Shown: positions 36,760-47,121, numbered from the stretch's first letter. The stretch: 64,000 nucleotides of DNA from Scytonema tolypothrichoides VB-61278 (GCF_000828085.3 NZ_JXCA02000016.1:391659-455658); one strand, 5' to 3'. Made by a program: numbers and translations. The notes: generated by a model not told the origin, from the sequence alone.

Positions 36760-37680
36760 TCACACCAGCCCTACTTTTGAAAAAGCCAACTTTGCAGCAC
36801 CTGCTATTCCTGCAAAGTTCCCTAATTCTGCTGGTAATATTTGTAAACCCAGACGTGAAGTCAGCTGCACTCTCCGTTCAATTTCCGCTTTGACTGATGG
36901 TATGAAAAACTCGGCACTTGCACTCACTCCGCCACCAATCACAACTGCTTCTGGCGTCAGCACATAAATCAAAGTGCTCAATCCAATGCCTAAATTCTTA
37001 CCATATTCCTGCCAAAAAGTCAATGCTTCTGCATCTCCGGCTTTCGCAAGAATACCCAGTTCTGCTGGTTCTTTCCCCGTACGACGACGAATTGCTGTAA
37101 CTGACAAATGCTGCTCCAAAGAGCCTTGATTACCACTATTACACATTGGACCATCTGGGTTGAGGGTAATTAATCCCAACTCACCAGCTGCGCCTAGATG
37201 ACCAATAAACAGTTTACCATCCAAGATAATTGCACCACCCACTCCAGTTCCCAAAGTGAGTAGAATAAAATTTTGAAAGCGACGACCTACTCCCAACCAA
37301 GCTTCTCCCAAACCTGCACAGTTAGCATCGTTGGCGATAATGGTAGGTTTTCCTGTCTTTGCTTCCAGCCACTCCGCTAAGGGAACATCATTCCATCCTG
37401 GCAGGTTAATGGCGACTTTGGCAATACGTCCTGCTGCATCCGCTGGTCCTGGAGTCCCAACACCAATAGCAATGGTATGACTTTGGTTGTCAAGTTGAGC
37501 GTTCGCGGAGCGTTCCAGAATGGAAATCGCATCTACCATTGCCAGCATAACCGCCTCTGGTGTCGCTGGTTGCGGCGTTGCGACTGTTAACGATTGTAAA
37601 CAAGTGCCATCTGTGGCAACACGCCCCAGCTTAATTGCTGTTCCACCTAAGTCAATGCCAATGACTTGAGAATCTGCCAC
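36760..37680 (-). CDS. ROK-family sugar kinase (glucokinase-like)
   Basis: A 306-residue ROK protein: N-terminal phosphate loop IGIDLGGTAIKLG, catalytic region IANDANCAGLGEAW with the general-base Asp, second loop LLTLGTGVGGAIILDG, and GGGVSASAEFF near the C-terminus. The usual zinc motif CxCGxxGCxE is degenerate (CNSGNQGSLEQ), with only the first Cys left, so the structural zinc is probably missing. Glucose or another hexose is the likely substrate. It is monocistronic and ends in a tandem repeat. The function is inferred from family and motifs. Confidence 0.87.
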   Translation of the reverse strand: MADSQVIGIDLGGTAIKLGRVATDGTCLQSLTVATPQPATPEAVMLAMVDAISILERSANAQLDNQSHTIAIGVGTPGPADAAGRIAKVAINLPGWNDVPLAEWLEAKTGKPTIIANDANCAGLGEAWLGVGRRFQNFILLTLGTGVGGAIILDGKLFIGHLGAAGELGLITLNPDGPMCNSGNQGSLEQHLSVTAIRRRTGKEPAELGILAKAGDAEALTFWQEYGKNLGIGLSTLIYVLTPEAVVIGGGVSASAEFFIPSVKAEIERRVQLTSRLGLQILPAELGNFAGIAGAAKLAFSKVGLV

Positions 37681-38039
37681 TTTCTAACCCCTTACAAATA
37701 AGCACAAAGTTGTCAGTGATTTGGCAATGGATGAGTAGATTTTTTGCAAAAATTTGGTTTGGGAGATTGGGAACCGCAGATGCACGAGGCAGTTTCAGTC
37801 GGGGTTGAAATCCCCGTTTGAAACTGTCTTCAATTTTGAATTTTGAATTTTGAATTTTGAATTGTTAACTGTGGTTCCATGTTCCAAAAAATTGACATTC
37901 GCAAGAGGCAGCATGAGCAAACGCTCACAAAAATGAATGAAACTAGACTTTTCAGGCAAATTTAGTTATTTGAACGTTCAACAAACAATCTGCGACATTG
38001 GCTAAAAAATTCGTTGTCACCCCTGCCAGATCTACTACT
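37681..38039. other. Gene-free region with a hairpin and ATTTTGA repeats
   Basis: A 359-bp gap with an imperfect 35-bp hairpin at 37791-37825 (AGTTTCAGTCGGGG against CCCCGTTTGAAACT) and, right after it, the heptamer repeat TTTTGAA at 37832-37863. The promoter of the kinase gene should be near 37681-37760. Confidence 0.65.
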
Positions 38040-38243
38040 TCATTTTTTACCAGTTTTGCTACCAAAAAATTCTACGTTCTCACTAGTCTTTGGTGCGGGT
38101 TGTAAAGTAGCAACGGTCAGAGGATGAAAACTGGGGTTACCCTGCAAAGATGCGACAGGAGTACCTCTTAAAATGCCAGTCAGGGCAACGGAAAGCATGA
38201 AGCCACCAGTAGCGGCAGCAATTAAAGAAAAATTATCTTTCAC
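38040..38243 (-). CDS. Small hypothetical protein with N-terminal membrane segment
   Basis: A 67-residue frame opening with GTG (38243), MKDNFSLIAAATGGFMLSVA, then a polar tail ending GSKTGKK. The N-terminus could be a signal peptide or anchor. A purine-rich GAGAG lies upstream. No family is recognised; coding status is moderate because of its size. Confidence 0.5.
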   Translation of the reverse strand: MKDNFSLIAAATGGFMLSVALTGILRGTPVASLQGNPSFHPLTVATLQPAPKTSENVEFFGSKTGKK

Positions 38244-38364
38244 ACAAATCTCTCAATGACAGGTACAACAGATATTAGGGTAGCAAACGATCTCAAGTAT
38301 GCTTTTCTTATCGTTAGTTGTTGTATTAACGACTAACCACTATTTAATAACAAATAAGTCTCGA

Positions 38365-39255
38365 CTATTTCCGGATGTCTTTTCGTAAACGCGGATTAAT
38401 ATACTCATTTAACCCTTCACCAAATAGCGACAGCCCCACAACCATTATTGTCATTGCTAATCCGGGGAAAAGCGCAGTCCACCAAACACCAACGGGTAGC
38501 GCTTGCAAAGCTTGTTGTAAATCGCGTCCCCATTCTGGCGTTTCTCTTGGAAGCCCTAACCCTAAAAAGCCCAAACCTCCCAGAATTAAGATTGCGTCAG
38601 CAGCGTTAAGGGTAAAAAGCACGGGTACGCTTTGAATCACGTTGAAAAACAGGTATCGAGAAAGAACCTGCCAGGTGTTGGCACCCATTGCCTGTGCTGC
38701 TTCGATGAACACTTCAGTTTTAACACTCACAGTGTGGTTGCGAACAACACGATAATACTGTGGTACATAAGCAATACTAATAGCAAGAGCCGCGTTTAAG
38801 ATTCCACGTCCCACGATAAATGCTAGCGTTATCGAAAGCAGCAGCCCCGGTAGAGTGTAGATACTATCCATAATGAATAGTAATGCTTTATCTAATCTAC
38901 CCCCCGCGTAGCCACTCAACATACCCAGAGGTACACCAACAAACATACTAATCGCCGTAGCTAATAAAACGACTTGTAAGGCAGCTTGAGCACCGAATAG
39001 AGTGCGTGAGAAGACGTCATAGCCTTCGCGGCTAGTACCAAACCAATGTTGAAGTGAGGGTGGTTCTTGAATGGGGTTACTTAAGGAATCTATGGGGTTT
39101 TGCACCAAACCCAATAACTGAAGTAAGGGAGCGAAAAGAGCTAAAAACACGAAAAATAGAGTCATAGTTAACCCCATCAGCATCAGTTGCTGGGAAAGGG
39201 TGGGGCTTTTGGGAAACCGTAAAAATCTTAGTTGGGGACTTTTTGTAATGGTCAT
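38365..39255 (-). CDS. ABC transporter permease, peptide/nickel type (DppC-like)
   Basis: From ATG 39255 it has 296 residues; an alternative start at 39324 adds 23. It has five to six membrane segments and the permease EAA loop (EAAQAMGANTWQVLSRYLFFNV). N-terminal HWFGTSREGYDVFSRTLFGA is typical of DppC/OppC permeases. No binding protein, ATPase or DppB partner is adjacent, which is normal for scattered cyanobacterial peptide transporters. It is an inner-membrane component. Confidence 0.9.
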   Translation of the reverse strand: MTITKSPQLRFLRFPKSPTLSQQLMLMGLTMTLFFVFLALFAPLLQLLGLVQNPIDSLSNPIQEPPSLQHWFGTSREGYDVFSRTLFGAQAALQVVLLATAISMFVGVPLGMLSGYAGGRLDKALLFIMDSIYTLPGLLLSITLAFIVGRGILNAALAISIAYVPQYYRVVRNHTVSVKTEVFIEAAQAMGANTWQVLSRYLFFNVIQSVPVLFTLNAADAILILGGLGFLGLGLPRETPEWGRDLQQALQALPVGVWWTALFPGLAMTIMVVGLSLFGEGLNEYINPRLRKDIRK

Positions 39256-39498
39256 AAACGGAGGGAGGAGTTCGCGGCTATGAGCTATAAATGACCATTC
39301 TACATACCAGATGGTTTCATGCAATGATCCAAAGACGAGTCACGATGTCCAATATCAAAAATTAAATTACTTATAAAGTTTTGTAACATTATTTAACATG
39401 GCGATAATATCATTTAAAGTAGCAGAAGCCAGTACCTAACCACCGAAAGTGACAGCGCTGGCTCTGCCTCCTAAATTTTTGAAGAAGATAATCTCATT

Positions 39499-39681
39499 AT
39501 GGCTTATCAAGAACGCCTCAAACCCTGGGCGGTTATCAATTCAGTGTCTCCATCAGAAAGGGTAGTCGTCAGCCGCCACCGGAGTCGCGTTGATGCAGAA
39601 GAATACCTTAGGTTATTGCGTCAGCAAAAGCCCACTAGCCAACATGAAATCGTTTTCGGGCTAGCAGAGGAAAGGGTGTAG
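39499..39681 (+). CDS. Small conserved-looking soluble protein
   Basis: A 60-residue protein, MAYQERLKPWAVINSVSPSE, then RVVVSRHRSRVDAEEYLRLL and RQQKPTSQHEIVFGL. The strand-helix-strand pattern (WAV..., RSRVDAEEYLRLLR, EIVF) looks like a compact SPOR-like or ferredoxin-like domain. It is followed by a short intergenic space and the convergent NTR/Trx gene. From memory it has counterparts in other filamentous cyanobacteria. Confidence 0.6.
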   Translation: MAYQERLKPWAVINSVSPSERVVVSRHRSRVDAEEYLRLLRQQKPTSQHEIVFGLAEERV

Positions 39682-39733
39682 ACAAAAGTAAGGAGATGAA
39701 GCAATTTCATCTCCTGTTTTTTCGACTCACCAC

Positions 39734-41107
39734 TTACAAATTGCTTGAAATCAATTGGCGGTACTCACTCTTTTGCTTAACGCCTTTGATTTCTTTGAGT
39801 AGATCCTTATCTTTGAAGAACTGAACTGTAGGTGTTCCTGTGACACCAGCATTTTCAGCAATGTCTCGGTCTTTGTCGATGTCAATTTCGACAAAGTGAA
39901 TTTTGCCGTCAAATTCATCCACGACTTTGTTTAAGATGGGCTTGAGGGTATGGCAAGGACCACAGCCAGGAGAGACGTATTTGACGATGAGTAGGCGATC
40001 GCTATCATGGAAAAGCTTCCGCAAAGCATAACCCCCCTGATGGCGGGTTGCATTCAAATCAAATTCAGCGGCTAGCTGTTCTTCAGTTTTCTTCTCGGCT
40101 AACTCTTCTAGTTCGTTATCTGGTGTTTCCGGCTTTTGATGGAATTCCTGAATTAAGCCACTGGAAGATAACCAGCGTTCTGCCAACATCGCCGCCGCAC
40201 AGCCACTACCTGCAGCAGTAATTGCCTGACGGTATTCATGATCTTGTACATCGCCTGCAGCGAAAACGCCCTCTACACTTGTTTCAGGAGAACTAGGCTT
40301 GGTGACAATGTAACCCACGTCATCGAGTTCTAGTTGTCCCTTAAATAAGGATGTATTGGGGTTATGACCAATGGCGTAAAATAAACCCTTCACTTGTAGT
40401 TTACTCTGTTCGCCAGTTTTGGTGTTGCGGATTTTTATCCCTTCCATGTGCTTGTCGTTCCCAAACACATCCACTGCTTCTGTGTTCCAGTGAACTGTAA
40501 TTTTGGGGTTACTCAAAACCCGGTCTTGCATGGCTTTAGAGGCCCGCATCTTCTCGGTTCGCACCAGCAAATTCACTTTAGACCCGTACTTGGTCAAGTA
40601 AATCGCTTCTTCCGCTGCTGAGTCACCACCACCAACCACGGCTAATTCCGCACCGTGGAAAATAGGCGTCGCACCGTCGCAGATAGCACAAGCAGAAATT
40701 CCTCGACTCCAGAATTGATGTTCACTGTCTAAACCCAAGCGCTTTGCTGTCGCACCTGTGGCGATGATAATGCTGTGGGTTTTCAATTCCCGTTCGTCTG
40801 AACGGACTGTAAAAGGACGCTGAGTAAAATCAACTTTAACAACATCTTCTGTATATAACTCAGCCCCCCAGCGTTCTGCTTGACCTTTCATTTTATCCAT
40901 CAATTCGGGTCCGGTAATTCCTTCGGGAAACCCAGGAAAGTTCTCGACTTCAGTGGTTGTCATTAACTGACCACCAGGTAACCCGCCGGCTTGGAAACCC
41001 TCAAAGACAACTGGTTTGAGGTTAGCCCGTCCTGCGTAAATGGCAGCTGTATATCCTGCTGGACCAGAACCAATAATGACCACGTTTTCTACTGTCGGGT
41101 TAGTCAT
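39734..41107 (-). CDS. NADPH-thioredoxin reductase/thioredoxin fusion (NTRC)
   Basis: From ATG 41107 ([20 protein letters not shown]) it has 457 residues; the upstream extension from 41200 is not family-like. An FAD/NADPH reductase domain has Cys140-x-x-Cys143 (ACAICDGA), the [10 protein letters not shown] motif and the C-terminal FAD motif [10 protein letters not shown]. After a ~60-residue linker a thioredoxin domain has the CGPC active site (~382-385). NTRC delivers NADPH electrons to 2-Cys peroxiredoxin and other chloroplast/cyanobacterial targets. It is convergent with the small gene at 39499 and divergent from the pilin gene. Confidence 0.95.
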   Translation of the reverse strand: MTNPTVENVVIIGSGPAGYTAAIYAGRANLKPVVFEGFQAGGLPGGQLMTTTEVENFPGFPEGITGPELMDKMKGQAERWGAELYTEDVVKVDFTQRPFTVRSDERELKTHSIIIATGATAKRLGLDSEHQFWSRGISACAICDGATPIFHGAELAVVGGGDSAAEEAIYLTKYGSKVNLLVRTEKMRASKAMQDRVLSNPKITVHWNTEAVDVFGNDKHMEGIKIRNTKTGEQSKLQVKGLFYAIGHNPNTSLFKGQLELDDVGYIVTKPSSPETSVEGVFAAGDVQDHEYRQAITAAGSGCAAAMLAERWLSSSGLIQEFHQKPETPDNELEELAEKKTEEQLAAEFDLNATRHQGGYALRKLFHDSDRLLIVKYVSPGCGPCHTLKPILNKVVDEFDGKIHFVEIDIDKDRDIAENAGVTGTPTVQFFKDKDLLKEIKGVKQKSEYRQLISSNL

Positions 41108-41335
41108 ACTTTTACATATAAACTCATAACGACTATGAGTTAGTATAGCATACCAAACAGGGCATGATAGAAAATTCCGAGTTGGGAATACTAATACCAA
41201 GTTGCGGCGAAATCACCTCACCAGGTGCCCCATTACCCCTCTCCAAAGCATTTGGTGAGGAGTGATTTGAAACTGGGAAGAACTGAGAAAGTTCTGTTTG
41301 TAACTAAAAAAGTGACAAATTACGGTAAAATACTG

Positions 41336-41890
41336 ATGAAGATAGAAAGAAAAGTTAAATTACTACAGCACGTTCTTAAGAAAAAAAAGGAGGACGAAGG
41401 CTTCACACTCATTGAACTGCTAGTAGTAATTATTATTATAAGTATTCTATCTGCTATTGCTTTGCCCTCGTTCCTTAGCCAAGCGAACAAAGCAAAACAA
41501 TCAGAGGCTAAAACCTATGTGGGTTCAATGAACCGAGCGCAGCAAACTTATTACTTGGAAAATAGTCAGTTTGTAACTGATACAAGTAAGTTGGGGATTG
41601 GTATTAAAGATACTGAAAACTATAAATACGTAATTACGGCAAATACTGGTAATCAGGTTGTCATCAATAATGGCGTCTCTCAAAAAGACGGTCTGAAATC
41701 TTACGCAGGTGTTGTCATTTTATCAAAACAAGACAGTACCACTCAAGGAGAAATTTTAGCCATCTTGTGTGAGTCTAATAATATTGGTAAAACAGAAGCA
41801 CAAAACCCAAGTAACGAAAGCTCCTCAGCACAACCAAAATGCCCGAATAACTACACGGAGCTTAATAAGTCGCAGCAGTCCGACAAATGA
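41336..41890 (+). CDS. Type IV pilin-like protein (pilin G/H type)
   Basis: A 184-residue protein from ATG 41336, with 37 more residues only if translated from 41225. The prepilin signature is KKEDEG|FTLIELLVVIII, with Gly-Phe cleavage, Glu at +5, and the hydrophobic helix ISILSAIALPSFL. The globular part has YVGSMNRAQQTYYLENSQF and two C-terminal Cys (LCESNN, KCPNN) that can form a disulfide loop. It is a general cyanobacterial type IV pilin-like protein, possibly a minor pilin. A terminator follows. Confidence 0.9.
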   Translation: MKIERKVKLLQHVLKKKKEDEGFTLIELLVVIIIISILSAIALPSFLSQANKAKQSEAKTYVGSMNRAQQTYYLENSQFVTDTSKLGIGIKDTENYKYVITANTGNQVVINNGVSQKDGLKSYAGVVILSKQDSTTQGEILAILCESNNIGKTEAQNPSNESSSAQPKCPNNYTELNKSQQSDK

Positions 41891-41958
41891 TACCTCAAGG
41901 AATTAGTCTCCTGAAAAAAATTTAGCTGTTTCAATCTCGAATTGAACCGTTGATAAAG

Positions 41959-41989
41959 GTGGGTAGTCCAAACGACCCACTTTTATTTT
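41959..41989 (+). terminator. Terminator of the pilin gene
   Basis: A GTGGGT/ACCCAC stem with a 10-nt loop is followed by TTTTATTTT, about 70 bp after the pilin stop. Confidence 0.75.
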
Positions 41990-42583
41990 GGTTTGAATTC
42001 TAGCAACACAACTTTTTACCAGCAAATTTATACCATTTCAAAATCTGATTTACGTATAATTTTCCTGTCTTCTTTCTTTTGGAGCGTATTTTTCCGAGTC
42101 TTTACGTTTTTTGTACAATGTCTTTATATAATGCTAAATGTTTACGATATTGTATATAACTAAATAATTCCGCATAGCTCCAGCTAACTGCATAGTTCAC
42201 CTTTCCGTCAAAACTTCAAAAAACCTCCAGTTATATAAGTTTTTTAAAACCTGCACACATCATGCTGAAAGAAAAAAATAACATTTTGCATATATCCTCA
42301 AAACGTGCCCAAAACGTACTCTTTGTGCAAGATGTAGGGTGGCTATTGTTTGAAATTTGTTAAAAGTAATGACTTTCTGGCAAGAAAATGTAACTCCTGT
42401 AGGTGGGGATTACCGTACAAAAGCGAATGAAATAGTCACTCACTTGAGTTAAGTTATGATATAGTTAGAAAGTTGAGACTTGCTTTGCCAAAGTAAAAAG
42501 CTCCACGCATCGGCAAGAATTCCAATACGGAAAGCAGTTTTGATTAAGCATTTACCCAACCAAATCTGAATTTAATCGAGGTT
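41990..42583. other. Gene-free AT-rich region upstream of the DUF4327 gene
   Basis: About 590 bp without a usable open frame. A TAAAGTT-rich stretch precedes the DUF4327 gene. Nothing else was recognised. Confidence 0.6.
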
Positions 42584-42805
42584 ATGAGTAAGCAGCAAGT
42601 TATTCACCCAATGGTGAAGTTGCAGCGTAATGTGCGTTCACTCGTAGATTCTAGTATTATCAAGCCCACAGATAATATCTGGAAAATCGCTTTGCTCTTC
42701 GGCAATGAATGGCAGCACTGGAAGCAAGAATTGCTAGACTACGGGTTTAGTATGCAAGACCCAGTAAGCGAATTGCTAGCTGTGGAAGCTTGGGATGAAG
42801 AATAA
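42584..42805 (+). CDS. DUF4327 protein
   Basis: A 73-residue protein: MSKQQVIHPMVKLQRNVRSL, then IIKPTDNIWKIALLFGNEWQ and HWKQELLDYGFSMQDPVSEL. This is the DUF4327 family, confined to cyanobacteria, of unknown function. It is convergent with the kinase gene downstream. Confidence 0.85.
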   Translation: MSKQQVIHPMVKLQRNVRSLVDSSIIKPTDNIWKIALLFGNEWQHWKQELLDYGFSMQDPVSELLAVEAWDEE

Positions 42806-42851
42806 GAAGTAGGGCATGGAAGTCTCTATTTCCTGTTCTTATACCTTTTCC

Positions 42852-44075
42852 CTAGACTTTGCATATTGCTAAAGCCGCCACTAAATCCTTGGCTGTTTGA
42901 TAGCGATCGCACGGCAAAGGTTCCGTGGCGCGGTCAATCACTTCTCGTAACTGGGGAGTAATCGTGGGCACATTTGCGACTTCAAACCGGAAACTTCGCC
43001 CCCTCTGGCGGTAGAACTTAAAAGGGCTTTCGCCAGTCAGTAAAAAAATGAGTGTCGGTCCAATGGCATACAAATCGGATTGGGTGACGGGTTGTCCCCG
43101 TTCTTGTTCGGGGGCACAATAACCCTCTGCACCAATACGAGTCCCTGGCGTTGTCGCAATCTCTTTGACTGCGCCAAAGTCCAGCACTACTATACGATCA
43201 TTGCAGTTTTGCACCATGAGATTAGCGGGTTTAATATCTCGGTGGATCAGGGGTGGTTCTTGGCTATGGAGATATTCCAGAATATCGCAGGTTTGAATCA
43301 TCCAATTAATCGCTTGATTTGGGACGACTGGTCCTTTTGAATAAACTAGTTTTTCTAAATCCTGTCCATGAATTAATTCCATTGCCAAATATTTCTTTCC
43401 ACCTTCGACAAAAGAATCATAATACTTAGGAATTCCACTATGGCTTAAGGATTTAAGAGTATTTGCCTCTCGTTCAAATAATTCTTGTGCCTTAGCAATT
43501 TTTGCCATATCAGCATTCATCTGCTTCAACACCAGCAATTGTGGGTGTCCAGCTATTGTTCCTAGCCCATCCCAAGCTAGATAAGTAGTACCCATACCTC
43601 CCTGTCCCAGAATTCGCAATACTTGATATTGACGAATTGTTTGCATAATGGACAAAGGTTGACCGCAGTGGATGCAAAACAAGTTGTTCGGCGAGTTTCC
43701 TTCGTGAGTGCAACTTGTATAAGGTAACGCGGGAGTTGGAGAATATTGTGGAGTCGTTTGCTTGTGAATTTGGAATTTCAGAATAGGACCCTTTTGTGCC
43801 AGTTGCAGGACAGAGTTATCTGACAATGAAGTTTGAGTGATTAAAACGCCATTGAGAAAGGTGCCATTTGTGCCTTGACTAATGACCTGCCAAGAACCGC
43901 CATTTTTATCCGAACCAATTTGCCGGAGTTCTAAATGATATCGTGACACCAAACTATCACTTAAAACCACGTCATTATCTGCTGAACGACCAATCCGAAT
44001 GACAGATTCGTCGTCAAAATGCCACTGCTGGAGAGGTATCTTTTGTTGCGGTTCTAACAGGGTCAGCGTGACCAT
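42852..44075 (-). CDS. FHA-domain serine/threonine protein kinase with zinc ribbon
   Basis: A 407-residue protein. Residues ~1-105 are an FHA domain (IRIGRSADNDVVLSDSLVSRY), then a short zinc-binding segment (Cys122, Cys134, Cys137), then a kinase domain with GQGGMGTTYLAW (~157-168), Lys in VLKQM, HRDIKPANLM and DFGAVKE. FHA binds phosphothreonine, so the kinase may sense its own product. It lies just downstream of the PP2C gene on the same strand; this is a signalling pair. Confidence 0.92.
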   Translation of the reverse strand: MVTLTLLEPQQKIPLQQWHFDDESVIRIGRSADNDVVLSDSLVSRYHLELRQIGSDKNGGSWQVISQGTNGTFLNGVLITQTSLSDNSVLQLAQKGPILKFQIHKQTTPQYSPTPALPYTSCTHEGNSPNNLFCIHCGQPLSIMQTIRQYQVLRILGQGGMGTTYLAWDGLGTIAGHPQLLVLKQMNADMAKIAKAQELFEREANTLKSLSHSGIPKYYDSFVEGGKKYLAMELIHGQDLEKLVYSKGPVVPNQAINWMIQTCDILEYLHSQEPPLIHRDIKPANLMVQNCNDRIVVLDFGAVKEIATTPGTRIGAEGYCAPEQERGQPVTQSDLYAIGPTLIFLLTGESPFKFYRQRGRSFRFEVANVPTITPQLREVIDRATEPLPCDRYQTAKDLVAALAICKV

Positions 44076-44218
44076 AGGTAATTTTTAATTGAGGAGAAGG
44101 GAGTAGAAAGTGGCGAAGAAGGAGTTGGGGAGAAGGAGTGAGAAAGCAACAGAAGTTTCCCGGACTCTGTTACTCTCGGACTCTGTTGCTCCTGTTTCTC
44201 CTTGTCTGTAATTTACAA

Positions 44219-46177
44219 TTATTGCTGTTGGTTTATACTTTGGCGCACTCTTGCCCGAATAAGTACAGCAGTAATATTGTCATGACCATTGTAATGGTTT
44301 GCCAAATCAATTAAAGTTTGAACGCCACTTTCCAGATTGGCAGAATGACTTAACAAAGGTGCTAAGTAGTTCTGCCAATGAAGAGTCAGCAAATCATTAT
44401 CAGATAAACCATCCGAAGCAAGAAGAAAAAGGGTATCTTCATTGATCTCAAAAAACTGGATATCGGGAATGATAGACTGTTCATCGCGAGGACCAAGGGC
44501 TTGAGTTAATTGGTAAGCATCAGGGCGGGAGTATGCCACACTACGTTCTACACCCCGAGAAATTTCCCGTTGACCAACTTCATGATCCATTGTGACTTGT
44601 TCCAGTCCTCTTTTGCGAGTGACACGGTAGAGACGACTGTCTCCCACATGAGCAACCGCAACTTGAGTATCTTGGATTAAAATCATAACTACAGTCGTAC
44701 CCATACGCCCAACACCAGAACGGGCGTCTTGTTGATTGACATTAAAAATTGCTTGATTGGCTAGCCGTACTGCTGCGCGGATATTATCTTCTGTTGGCAG
44801 TTGGTTAGAAGCCCAGTGGGTTTGAAAGTACTCGCGCAAAGATTTGACAGCCAAAGCACTTGCAACCTCGCCACCTGCGTGTCCGCCCATTCCATCACAC
44901 AGAATATACAAACCACGCGCCTGCAAAATATGGGTGTTCGGTGATTCTAGTTTGTATACTTTTGTATCAATACCGAAATAATCTTCATTATGGTCGCGTT
45001 GACGCCCGACATTGGTAAGTCCTGCATTTTCCAAGCTTATTAACTGCATAGGCAGCATACCTATGGACTTATCATCGCTTTTGAATTCAGTGTCATCCTC
45101 TTGGTGATCCAATTGCAAGACAGTGGGCGCAGCAGTACTCTTGAATAATGTAGAAGGAGTTGAAACGCTTGTAGAATTGCCTTGCAATTCAGACGTGATG
45201 TCTGACAAACATGATTGCAGCTGGGCCAGCGTCTGTACGTTACCTAGTTCCAACTCTCCGATCAGGTGCAAAACAGAACCAAATTGAGTACGTTGAGACT
45301 GTCTAAAAAGTGCGTGCCAAACCCGCCCTAAAGCTTGGATTGTCAAAGGCTGCACAACTGTCGTCTGTGGTAGTGTTGCTTCTGTATCTTCTGGAAACTG
45401 AGTAGCTGTCTTGTCTGGTGATTCTACGTACAACTTTTGTAGTGCTAATGATAGTTTTTCATCAACTCGTAGATTGGACAATTCCAACAAACTTTGACGG
45501 CAGTGAGCTTTTTCCAGCACTGACCAAAGTTGGGTCATTTGGGAAAAAAAATGTACAATTTGTAACGAGCTTAGTGAATCATCCTGCCACAAATGAAGTA
45601 ATTCCTGCCAATTCGAGCGGTCTTCGATGAGTACCACCTGCATGTCATCCTGCTGCCAAGCATCATGAATGGGCGGTATTCCCAAATGGCACCATGATCG
45701 TAAGGCAATATAAGGTTTGGCGAGACTGGGAATTTTATCAACCCCAACTGATGCCATGACTAGTCCCTTTTGCTGATTTGTCAGCATAACCTCAAGGAGT
45801 GAGACTTGGTATGGTTGGCAATCTAGAACTCTCACACAGACTTCAGTGTTAGGAGCAATTTCCTGTAACGCGGGCAGTGGTTCTAGCAGCTGATAACGCT
45901 TTTGTGAGTCTAAGTAAGAACCTGGTGATAAAGGAGATGAGGAGGATGAGGAAGCAAAATCTTCCTTATCCTCCCCAACTCGCCAACTGTCTTCTTTCGT
46001 AATAATTGCCCACAAAACGCTTCCGCATGCTGCGCCACAGTTATCACATTCTCGTGCATTTAAAGCCAAATGAGTACCGCACTCTTGACAGACCTTGTGA
46101 GTCAGTGAAGCGCCACAGCTTTGACAGAATTTGTTAGCATTGGGGTTTTCAAATTTACACTGAGGGCAAATCAGCAT
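44219..46177 (-). CDS. PP2C-type protein phosphatase with N-terminal zinc ribbons
   Basis: A 652-residue protein. Residues ~4-52 contain Cys pairs of two to three zinc ribbons (CPQCKF, CQSCGAS, CQECGTH, CDNCGAACG). A middle region of ~300 residues resembles a degenerate kinase fold without catalytic motifs. The PP2C domain (~residues 405-645) has GRQRDHNEDYFG, CDGMGGHAGGEVAS, AHVGDSRLYR and LASDGLSDND, with the metal-binding Asp residues intact. It probably dephosphorylates substrates of the adjacent FHA kinase, which is read next. Confidence 0.92.
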   Translation of the reverse strand: MLICPQCKFENPNANKFCQSCGASLTHKVCQECGTHLALNARECDNCGAACGSVLWAIITKEDSWRVGEDKEDFASSSSSSPLSPGSYLDSQKRYQLLEPLPALQEIAPNTEVCVRVLDCQPYQVSLLEVMLTNQQKGLVMASVGVDKIPSLAKPYIALRSWCHLGIPPIHDAWQQDDMQVVLIEDRSNWQELLHLWQDDSLSSLQIVHFFSQMTQLWSVLEKAHCRQSLLELSNLRVDEKLSLALQKLYVESPDKTATQFPEDTEATLPQTTVVQPLTIQALGRVWHALFRQSQRTQFGSVLHLIGELELGNVQTLAQLQSCLSDITSELQGNSTSVSTPSTLFKSTAAPTVLQLDHQEDDTEFKSDDKSIGMLPMQLISLENAGLTNVGRQRDHNEDYFGIDTKVYKLESPNTHILQARGLYILCDGMGGHAGGEVASALAVKSLREYFQTHWASNQLPTEDNIRAAVRLANQAIFNVNQQDARSGVGRMGTTVVMILIQDTQVAVAHVGDSRLYRVTRKRGLEQVTMDHEVGQREISRGVERSVAYSRPDAYQLTQALGPRDEQSIIPDIQFFEINEDTLFLLASDGLSDNDLLTLHWQNYLAPLLSHSANLESGVQTLIDLANHYNGHDNITAVLIRARVRQSINQQQ

Positions 46178-46488
46178 TGTGGAAGTTCCTTAATTCCCGT
46201 TCCAAGGTGCTTCTAGCCACTACAATCCAAAAGTGCCACACTTGTTAGCACCTGCCTACAGTAGATCTACAATATATTGTGATTCATCTGGCGAATTTTA
46301 GTGGCAGTCTTAATGTTGACGCATACTAACTATAGATTTGAGATATTGGCATTAGCTTTTTTTTACAAAAAATTGCCATGTAAACTAGGCATTATCGCAT
46401 ATTCCGACACATATCTTTAGGTTTAGGAAACTCAGAAGGTAATTAGATTTGGGATGATAGGCTCTACAATGATAACTACTGTCATATT
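46178..46488. other. Gene-free AT-rich region
   Basis: A 311-bp gap with the PP2C gene's likely promoter and no gene. Nothing further recognised. Confidence 0.55.
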
Positions 46489-47121
46489 TTAGTTATAATC
46501 TAAAAGCGTTGTTCTCTTGCCCTTAAACTTTTTTGAGCCTGTAAAAGCTAAATCGAGTAACAACTTAAGTTCCTTTGAGGTTAGCTCACGCCATTCACCT
46601 GGTTGTAAGTCATCTAATTGTAAGTGGGCAATGCTTATCCTCACAAGCCGCAAAGTCGGAAATCCCACAGCCGCCGTCATTCTCCTGACCTGACGATTTT
46701 TGCCCTCTGTCAAAGTCATTTCTAACCACGCTGTCGGCACATTTTTGCGAAACCTAATCGGCGGATCACGTTCTGGTAAAGAAGGTTCTGTTGGCAATAG
46801 TGCCACCTTTGCTTGTCGAGTGCGGTAATCTTGAATCGTCACACCTTGTTGTAGCTGCGTCAAAGCCGCAGCATCAGGAATTCGTTCTACTTGCACCCAG
46901 TAAGTTCGTTGGTGTCCAAATTGAGGGTGAGAGAGGCGATGTTGCAATTGCCCATTGTTGGTCAATAGCAGTAACCCCTCACTGTCCCAGTCCAAACGAC
47001 CCACAGGGTAGACATCGGGAATATCGATATAGTCTTTGAGGGTGCTACGAGTGGGAGTGTCTTTTGTAAACTGGCTGAGAACACCATAGGGTTTGTAAAA
47101 CAGAATGTGTCGGTCAGTCAT
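46489..47121 (-). CDS. rRNA pseudouridine synthase (RluE/RsuA family)
   Basis: A 210-residue protein. It has the family motifs [34 protein letters not shown] with the catalytic Asp in GRLD, and [20 protein letters not shown]. There is no S4 domain, which together with the size favours RluE-like over RsuA. It isomerises a uridine in 23S rRNA. The intergenic DNA upstream contains repeats. Confidence 0.92.
   Translation of the reverse strand: MTDRHILFYKPYGVLSQFTKDTPTRSTLKDYIDIPDVYPVGRLDWDSEGLLLLTNNGQLQHRLSHPQFGHQRTYWVQVERIPDAAALTQLQQGVTIQDYRTRQAKVALLPTEPSLPERDPPIRFRKNVPTAWLEMTLTEGKNRQVRRMTAAVGFPTLRLVRISIAHLQLDDLQPGEWRELTSKELKLLLDLAFTGSKKFKGKRTTLLDYN

Noticed and set aside
37791-37825. Hairpin resembling a CRISPR repeat (GTTTGAAAC-like end)
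   Set aside because: Only one copy is present and there are no spacers or cas genes, so it is a single palindrome and not an array.
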